64,000 nucleotides of DNA. It comes from Manis javanica. Its lineage: Eukaryota; Chordata; Mammalia; Pholidota; Manidae. Under the pieces are notes generated by a model. It was not told the origin of the DNA, made no database searches, and saw only the letters and a list, made by a program, of their open reading frames with translations. Numbering within the stretch: the first letter of the stretch is position 1; each line of letters begins with the position of its first letter. Location of the stretch: assembly GCF_040802235.1 (NCBI RefSeq), contig NC_133156.1, positions 188,177,851 to 188,241,850 of the forward strand, in the 5' to 3' direction. A program made the position numbers and the translations under genes. Positions 56,925-64,000 of this stretch are shown here, in pieces.

Positions 56925-57305
56925 ACAATGGCCCCACTCACCTCACACCTGTTAGAATAGCTATCCTCAAAGAGACAATAGATAACAAGTGTTGGCCAAG
57001 GATGTGGAGAAAAGGGAGCACTTGCACACTGTTGGTGGGATGTGATTTGGTGCAGCCTCTGTGGAAAAGAGTATGGAGGGTCCTCAAAATCTTGAAAATA
57101 GAAATACCATAGGATCTAGTAATCCCACTTCTGGGTCTATAGTCAAAGGAAATAAAAACAGGGCATTGAAGAAGTATCTTCACTTCCTTGTTCATTACAC
57201 CATTATTCACAACAGCCATGGTATGGAAACAACCTAAATGTCCATCAACAGATAAATGGACAACAGAGATGTAGTATATGTGTGTGCATGTATGTATATG
57301 TGTGT

Positions 57306-57338
<33 letters not shown>

Positions 57339-58035
57339 AATTTAGGGATATTATTTTTCTAAGCAGATAATATATTTATCGGAAAAAGTGACCACCCCGG
57401 GTAATAAGCTTACTGTAAGTCTTTGCTAGAGAGAGCAACCTGTTTCAGGGATGTCTTTGTTTAATGATGGACAGTGTTCAAGATAGGAATATGATGCCAC
57501 TGACCATAAAATATGCCATATATCATATAAATATGATATATATATTATAGAATATTATTCAGCCAGAAGGAAGAAGGAAAGAAATTATGCCATTTGCAAC
57601 ATGGATGGACCTTGAGGGCATTATAGTAAGTCAGATAGGGAAAGACAAATACTGTATGATAGTATTTATATATCTAAAGCAGCTGAACACATGGAAACAG
57701 AGAGTAGAATGGTGGTTACCAGGAGCTGGGGAATGGGGGAAATGAGATGTTGATCAAAAGGTACAAACTTTCAGATATAAGATGAATCAGTTCTGGGGAT
57801 CTAATATACAGCATTATTATAGTTAATAATTCTGTATTATATGTTTAAGTGTTCCTAAAAAAGTAGATCTTAAATGTTCTCACCACAAAAAAGAAATGGT
57901 AATGTGATGGAGGTGTTAGTTAACGCTATGATGGTAATCATTTTGCCATATTTAAGTGTACCAAACCAACATGTTATACACATTAAACTTATACAATGTA
58001 ATATGTCAATTATATCTCTAATAAAGGTGGGGGAG
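56925..58035 (+). mobile_element. Old L1 ORF2 end and 3'UTR
   Basis: Blocks CTCACACCTGTTAGAATAGC, TGTGGAGAAAAGGGAGCA, ACAGCCATGGTATGGAAACA and TATTCAGCC appear in order, ending in ATATCTCTAATAAAG. It is interrupted by an AT-rich insertion with TA microsatellite around 57290-57540. Confidence 0.8.
57291..57345. repeat. TA/TG microsatellite
   Basis: A run of TATATG and TATA units with short interruptions, inside the L1. Confidence 0.85.
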
Positions 58036-58039
58036 AAAA

Positions 58040-60665
58040 CCTCCAACACACAATGGAGTGAAGTGAAGTCCAGCACCTCCATGTCCCTAGGCCTGTGTAG
58101 ACTGGGGGTCTATGTAGACTGCCCCAGTCTGAATGAAGAGGCAATGTGGGGAGATTTCCAGGGTCAAGTCACAGATCAGGAAAGTGACTTCCCAGTTAAT
58201 TCCCTCCAAGGACACCTAACCTGAGTGAATGTCCTATTCACCTGAGGAATGGCAAAACAATCCTGATTCCTGGGCCCACTTTATATCAACCCGGGCCAGA
58301 GGCTGGCTTCTAAAGCTCCAGGTCCAACCTCAACCCCCCAGGTTTGGGATCCACTGGCCCCCTCTATTCCTGTCTGCCAACTACAAAAGCCCTTGGTCCT
58401 TAGACACCTTGGCATCACTTGGGGCTCATATTTAAAATTTTGAACATTCCAGGCCCAATCCCAAGGAAGCCTAAGTGCCGAGAATTGAGGGAAAGCTGGG
58501 ATGGGTCCTGGAACAAGTTCTGAACATGCAGCCCAGTTAGTAGGGATGAAAATAGGCCAGGGCCACCCTCTGCCCCAAGAGTAATTGCTGCTGGTGTATT
58601 ATAGTCTGTGTGTCACAGAGTTTTGGGCCGAGCTCAAAACCGGCACAACCTTGGCCTGCCTTCCCTTACCCTTTAAGCAATCAGACCCTTTTCAAGGGGC
58701 CTAACTATACACTCCAGGTTTACAAGTCTCACTGGACCGTGACAGTCTTCCTCCCCGGCTCCACATCTGGGCATTCCAAGGAGATCCCCATCTTCTCAAA
58801 CTGCAAGGGGGCATCCACCTGAGCCCTTGCCCACGTGCCCCCCTCATCTTCCCCACACTTCCCCACCGTCCTAACAGAGGCCAGGTGGCAGGTGGGTGCA
58901 CAGCCATGCAGCCAAGCTAAAGGTGCAGCACGCTAAAAAAGATGGATTTATGAGTTCAGCTTTATATCAGGAGCCCCTCTCCTGCTTTCTCTTCCAATTT
59001 TGTACAGGTATTTTAGTCCCACCCGCCCAGAAGGAGCTGTTTCTTCCTCTCCATCCGCCCCCTCCCCTGGCCACTGGTTTGAATGGCCACCTGTGTGACT
59101 GGCTCACAGTTTCCTCACAGGAGCCCTGGGCCTTGACTCTCTGGGGACACTCCATGGGCCCCTGGTCTGCTCTGCAGCCAGCCATCCTCAACCTCTGCTC
59201 TTGACCCTGACTTTCACACACGTTTGTGAATATGAACTCATTTCATGAATAGCTCAAAGCAACAAATTTGATGAGTGGCTTTTTTTTTCTCACTTTTGTC
59301 TGGGCACACAAATGCACACCTAATAATGGAATGGGGTTCATGGTGTCCATCTTAATCCCTGCCTAGCCTCATTCATTTTCCACTCAGGTTTGAACTGTAT
59401 GGGAAACGCCATGGGAATCTGGGGCTCTTTGCTGTCAGCTTTGGAAGACTCAGTTCTGGGAGGGGTTCAGTGGAAATGGTGAATGTGCACAAATCAGGGC
59501 TATCTCCCATTTCTGGACACCAAAGCTGCTCCCATGCCACTTACATCCGAATCCCTAGGGGTGGGCCTGGTCTTCGGCTTCCCTGCTGATTGCAACTGGC
59601 AGTCAGGTTGAGAAGCACCACCTACTCCCAGTTCTCAGGAACATCTTCCCTTCTACTAGAGGGGATTGACTCAGTTTGGAAGTCATCCAAAAGAAAGTCT
59701 GTTTCCCCCAAGGAAAAGAAAAACTGCTGGAGTGAAGTGAAGTCCTTGAAGAACCTCAGGACACGCCACCCTAAAATATGCCACTTTGATATACGATTAC
59801 TTTGAGCTGAAGGCACTTGGAAAACAGTAAATGCAGGGAGAGGCTTTCTCCAAACTCCCCTTATTGGCCTAATGACCTCCAAAAGGAGCTCTATTGTCAT
59901 AAATCCCCTGCCTGGAGTTTCATCAGCCTGAGAAGAAGGACTCTCATCACAGGGGAGGAGACTAGAGGTCACAGCACACCCAGACAAGCTTTGTCACACA
60001 CAGTCATGCCTGCCACCTAGTCTTCTAAGGGCCCACTCATCTTCCCTGAGAACTATGTACTCTCCCCTTTAGGACCTGCATCCCCCCTGCCTTTCCCTAC
60101 TAAGATGGCATCTAAGCTCTCAAATTTCATCTCCTTTTGGATATTCATTTTTTTACCCTGTGACTCCCCATGCATGTAATATTAAATGCATACACTTTTA
60201 CTCCTGTTACTCTGCCTGTTGTTAGTTATGTCATAGACACACCCAGAGAGTCCAGGAGAGGAGAGGGAAAGTCTCTCCATTCCTATATTCTCATTTACTC
60301 ATTCTTTCTTTTATCAAACATTTATTAAGTACCTACCCTGCCCAGACATATGCTAAGTAGTATTAGAGGTACTAGGTTGAAATGAAGCATAGGTCCAAGA
60401 ATCAGGAAGGATGGTGGAGGGACCAGACATTAAGCCAACAACTGCAGGGAGAGCTCAGCTTCTTCCCCAGGATCCTGACCCATCTTGGTGGACTGAGGGA
60501 GCAAGGGCTTCCTGAGGGACTGTGGGTATTTCTGAGGAAAAGTATTCATCCATGGCAACTGCTCAGCACCTATGGGAGGGGCGTCTTCAGGGACAACATG
60601 GCATCTACGTCCTATGAGTGCAGCATTTTTAAAGCACAGTCTCAAGTTCTTCATATTATGCTCTC
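58040..60665. other. Unique sequence, no gene assigned
   Basis: Short open frames only; nothing recognised. Confidence 0.4.
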
Positions 60666-60669
60666 TTTT

Positions 60670-61266
60670 TTTGGAAAAGATATACATCCCCCCTGTGTTT
60701 ATTGCTGCTTTATAATATTCAAGATATGGAAGCAACCAAAGTGTTCATCAATAGGTGAATGGATAAAGAATATTATTCAGCCATAAAAAAAGAAAAAATC
60801 CCACCATTTGCAACACGGATGGACCTAGAGAGCATTATGCCAAGTGAAACAAGCCAGGCAGAGAAAGACAAACACCCTATGATTTCATTTATATGTGGAA
60901 TCTAAAAACAAAACAAAATGAACAAAATAGCAGTAGACTCAGACACTGAGAAATGACCAGTGGTTACCATGGGGGAGGGGTTAGGGTGGGTGGGTGAAAC
61001 AGGTGAAGGGCATAAAGAGGCAAAAATCTCAATCATAATATAAATTAGTCATAGGGATGAAAGTACAGCATAGAGAATTTAGTCAATAGTTCTGTAACAT
61101 CTTCGAATGTTGACAGATAGTAACTACACTAGTTACGGGGGTGAGGATTTTAATAATGTAGATAATAATGTAGATTTTAATAATGTAGATAACTTGAATC
61201 ATTGTGTCATTGACTTGAAACCAATATTATATTGTATATCAACTAAAATTTAAAAAAAGATTTAAA
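60670..61266 (+). mobile_element. Old L1 3' end
   Basis: CAAGATATGGAAGCAACC, TATTATTCAGCCATAAAAAA and AAGCCAGGCAGAGAAAGACA lead into a 3'UTR ending TATTGTATATCAACTAAAAT with an A-rich tail. Confidence 0.85.
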
Positions 61267-61759
61267 ATCAAGAGAAACAGAAAGAAAGACCCAAAAGAGA
61301 AAATAATTGGCACAAATAAGGTATAATGTGGCAGGACTGAGAAGGAAAAGGGTAGGAAACAAGGAGAGGAAGGCAGGGACCAAATCACAGGGCTTTGTAG
61401 AACATGAGAAGGAATTAGGGTTTTGTTCCAAGTCCATGGCAAACCACTGGAGGGTTTTCAGAAGGGCAGTGATATGGTTCACTTTGCATTTTTAAAAAGT
61501 CACTCTAGTGTATGTGTTTGTATATGCCTGGATGAATACGGAGAGAGTTACAGGCAGGAGGCAACACACTCCAGCATTGTTAACATCCAATATGTAGTTT
61601 TTGTTATTTAAAAATTAATAAGTATTTAGTGTAACAAAATAAAAATGTAAATATAAGATTGCAAGTAGAGAATAGACTTAATAGACTTTTAAGGGCATGA
61701 GCCTGCGGAGTCCGGTTCAAAGGCTATTTCAGTAATCTAGGTGAGAGTTCATATTATGC

Positions 61760-62335
61760 TTTATAAACTCTGTGGGAGGCATTGTGGTTACTCCAATTTT
61801 ACAGGCACGGACACTGAAACTCAGAGATGAATTAGTTTGTCTAAATCCCTCAGGAAGAAGGGCTGGCAGCAAACCTCAGGTCTGTCTGACTTCAGGGTGC
61901 TTTTTGTAACAGCAAAACCATCCCAGCTGTGGAGAGGTGAGCTTCACAGAAAGAGCTGGTAGAAACTGACAGGCCCGTTTCACTGGCATCTCAGTGGGGC
62001 CCTGTGAACACCTGAGGGCTGCCACTGTCAGCAGTCATGGGTGGGGACTTTGGGGCAGGTGTGGACTATGGTGCTGGTCACCTCAGCTATCATGGTGGGC
62101 AGCCAGCAGTCACCTCCTGGCACACTAGCTGACATTTATCGGGCACTTAGGACATGCCACACACTGTGTAAGTACTTAATATGGGTTAATTCACTTAATA
62201 TTTACAATTCACATTTTTACAGATTAGGAAACTGAGGCCCAGAGAGGTAACATAACTTCCCTGGGTCACACATCTTGTAAGCATGGAGCCAACATTTGAA
62301 CCCAGACACAGTGACTGTTGGACTTGAGCCTGTGC
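61760..62335. repeat. Two MIR copies
   Basis: 61760-61910 carries CACTGAAACTCAGAGATG and GGTCTGTCTGACTTC. 62125-62335 carries TTAGGAAACTGAGGCCCAGA, GTCACACATCTTGTAAG and TTGAACCCAGAC, a nearly complete MIR in complement. Confidence 0.8.
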
Positions 62336-62339
62336 TGGT

Positions 62340-64000
62340 GTGCATAAGGGATATAGTATCTTGAGAGTGTTTACTTTATTGACAGTGTGCCCCATGAAAG
62401 AAGAGGGCATGGTGGATTGCAAAAGGGCTACAGTACTTTGTAGCTCCTTTCATCAGGAGCTGGAGTCTATATCTCCCCATCCCTTGAGTTTGGCCTGGCC
62501 TTGTGACTTGTTTAATCCAGAGAACAGGGCAGAAGTAAGGGTGTGACAGTTCCAAGCTTTGGCCCAGAGAAGCCTTGTAGCTTCACAGAAGCCCAATGCA
62601 GGCCAGCCTGCTGGATGTGAGATGTGGAACTCAGCCACCCTTTCGCTCCAGCTGACAGCCTGTTAACCACCAGCTATGTGAGTGAGGCTGCCCTAAACCA
62701 GCCAGCAACCTGCCAACTCACCACAGCCACATAAGCAAGCCTAGCAGAGCCAGGCCAGAAACTGCCCAATTGACCCACAGGGTTATAAGCAAATAAATAC
62801 ATGTTTATTGTTTTAAGCCACTTGTTATGTAGCAATAAATACAGCAGGAAATACCTTGAAGACAAGGAAGATACGAAGTTGGAGGAACTCCCACCAGACA
62901 GTATGGATGTGTGGAAACCCTTCAGGCAGAGAACAGAGAGGTTCACAGGAAACCAGGGTGACTGGGGGAGAACCTGCCTGGGTTCCTCAGAAACCTAGTA
63001 CCCCCAGCTCTTCCGGTTTCCACCAGATGGAGGAGTTGCAATACTTTTCTGAAGAGAGACTCCAGATAGCCAAGAGGCTGCAAGCAAGAGGACGCTGCTG
63101 ACTTTGGGAAGTGGGTCCCCCACCGGCATGAGGCAGGGGCCTCCAGGCAGAGTGGTGATGCACGTGGGCAGAGAGAAAACTTGAGAGAGACCCCCAGGCT
63201 CTCCCTGGAATCCTGTGTGCCAAGGGAGGGTGCCAGCTATTCCCATTGGGGTAGCAGTGATCCAGGCAGTTACCTGTTATGAGCCCAACTCATGTAGCCG
63301 CTGTGAGAGCGAGAAGTGGAAAGAGAGGAGAAATGCTTAGAATGTTCAAGAGACAAGAAAACTTGGAGCCAAGTGAAATGGAGGTAATGGCTACTGAGGG
63401 TGGGGCAGCCTAAAATAACACTGCTCTTCAGAGCACAAAGGATGCCCTAGCAACTAACAAGAGGGGCCAAAATGTTAGATGATACTTATTAAATGCCATT
63501 GCCCTTCAAAGGTACATATTATGGTATGATCCTGTCTCTTTCATGGTAATATTGGTGAGTTTTTTATCTGCTATCAGCCCTTGACCCACTTGAATTTTAA
63601 AAAGAAGCCAGTAAGTGAAGGGATGATGCTACATTGGTCGAATTTTAGGCCGCCATTTAAAGTGGAAAAAGGGGTTTTCTTTTGTGTTGGGACCCTTTCC
63701 TGGGTTCTTGGCTTCAGCGTCAGCCACAGAACCACAGAAACAGTTCCCAGGCCTAGGCATCAGACACCTTTAAGTCCCCTCCTCCAAGGTTGTCCCAGTG
63801 TCTGAGGCTCAGGAGCGTGGGGGCGGGGGCCTGCGCGGCCGCCAGAGAGCGCTGCGCCGTCGCCGGGTGCGCCTCGGCCCCGGCGTGGGCATTTTTGTGT
63901 TTAAATGCCATCGTTTACTGCTTTCTCCTTTTCCAAACGTGTTTCTGATTTACCCGGTATCTCTTCTATGTGCAAAACTTAAGGAAAAAAAAATGCATGT
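62340..64000. other. Unique sequence to window end
   Basis: No gene is recognised. 63810-63890 is a short CpG-rich block (GCGCGGCCGCC, then CGCTGCGCCGTCGCCGGG), possibly the edge of a promoter or first exon. Confidence 0.35.

Noticed and set aside
1-64000. CRISPR arrays, bacterial operons, phage or defence systems
   Set aside because: Nothing prokaryotic is present; all repeats found are mammalian transposable elements or microsatellites.

Overview
The window is mammalian genomic DNA. It has no bacterial or viral gene order, many degenerate MIR-type short repeats, several ages of LINE-1 (L1) debris, LTRs of an endogenous retrovirus (ERV), a processed pseudogene and a CpG island. I see no Alu, B1/B2, carnivore tRNA-Lys or ruminant SINE, so a eutherian lineage poor in recent SINEs but with young L1s is the best guess; a pangolin would fit, but I cannot prove the order.

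Layout. 1-1627: an ERV env-to-LTR fragment ending in a poly(A) tract, directly followed by an L1 3' end. 1.6-6.6 kb: unique sequence with MIR relics. 6.6-7.8 kb: CpG island with a good splice donor. 7.9-8.5 kb: solo LTR. 8.6-10.6 kb: 5'-truncated antisense L1 with target-site duplications (TSDs). 10.6-17.6 kb: mostly unique, with a candidate 73-bp coding exon at 14.17 kb. 17.6-19.0 kb: L1 pieces. 19.8-21.1 kb: a processed PDE1A pseudogene on the minus strand. 22.24-31.0 kb: the centrepiece, an 8.7-kb minus-strand insertion bounded by a 15-bp TSD. It holds a full-length L1 (tandem 5'UTR monomers, intact ORF1 and ORF2) followed by extra 3' sequence that ends in an ERV env/LTR fragment and a pure tail of about 44 A. 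31.6-34.8 kb: a damaged antisense L1 containing an inverted L1 3' end. 36-36.6 kb: LTR-like sequence. 38.2-41.8 kb: candidate minus-strand exons, two of them within a diverged tandem duplication. 42.5-64 kb: mostly non-coding, with two more copies of the 7.9-kb LTR family, old L1 3' ends, a p53-like site, a CTCF-like site and MIRs.

The clearest functional unit is the L1. ORF1 encodes the RNA-binding trimer protein and ORF2 the endonuclease/reverse transcriptase; both are open and the visible catalytic residues are present. ORF2, however, lacks five residues of the C-terminal Cys/His motif. The ERV-derived cassette occurs twice in the window. Both copies start their LTR right after a polypurine tract, lack U5 and end in poly(A) at the same site, which is the signature of a polyadenylated transcript copied by L1 machinery. 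In the large insertion it looks like L1 3' transduction. No complete conventional host gene can be assigned.
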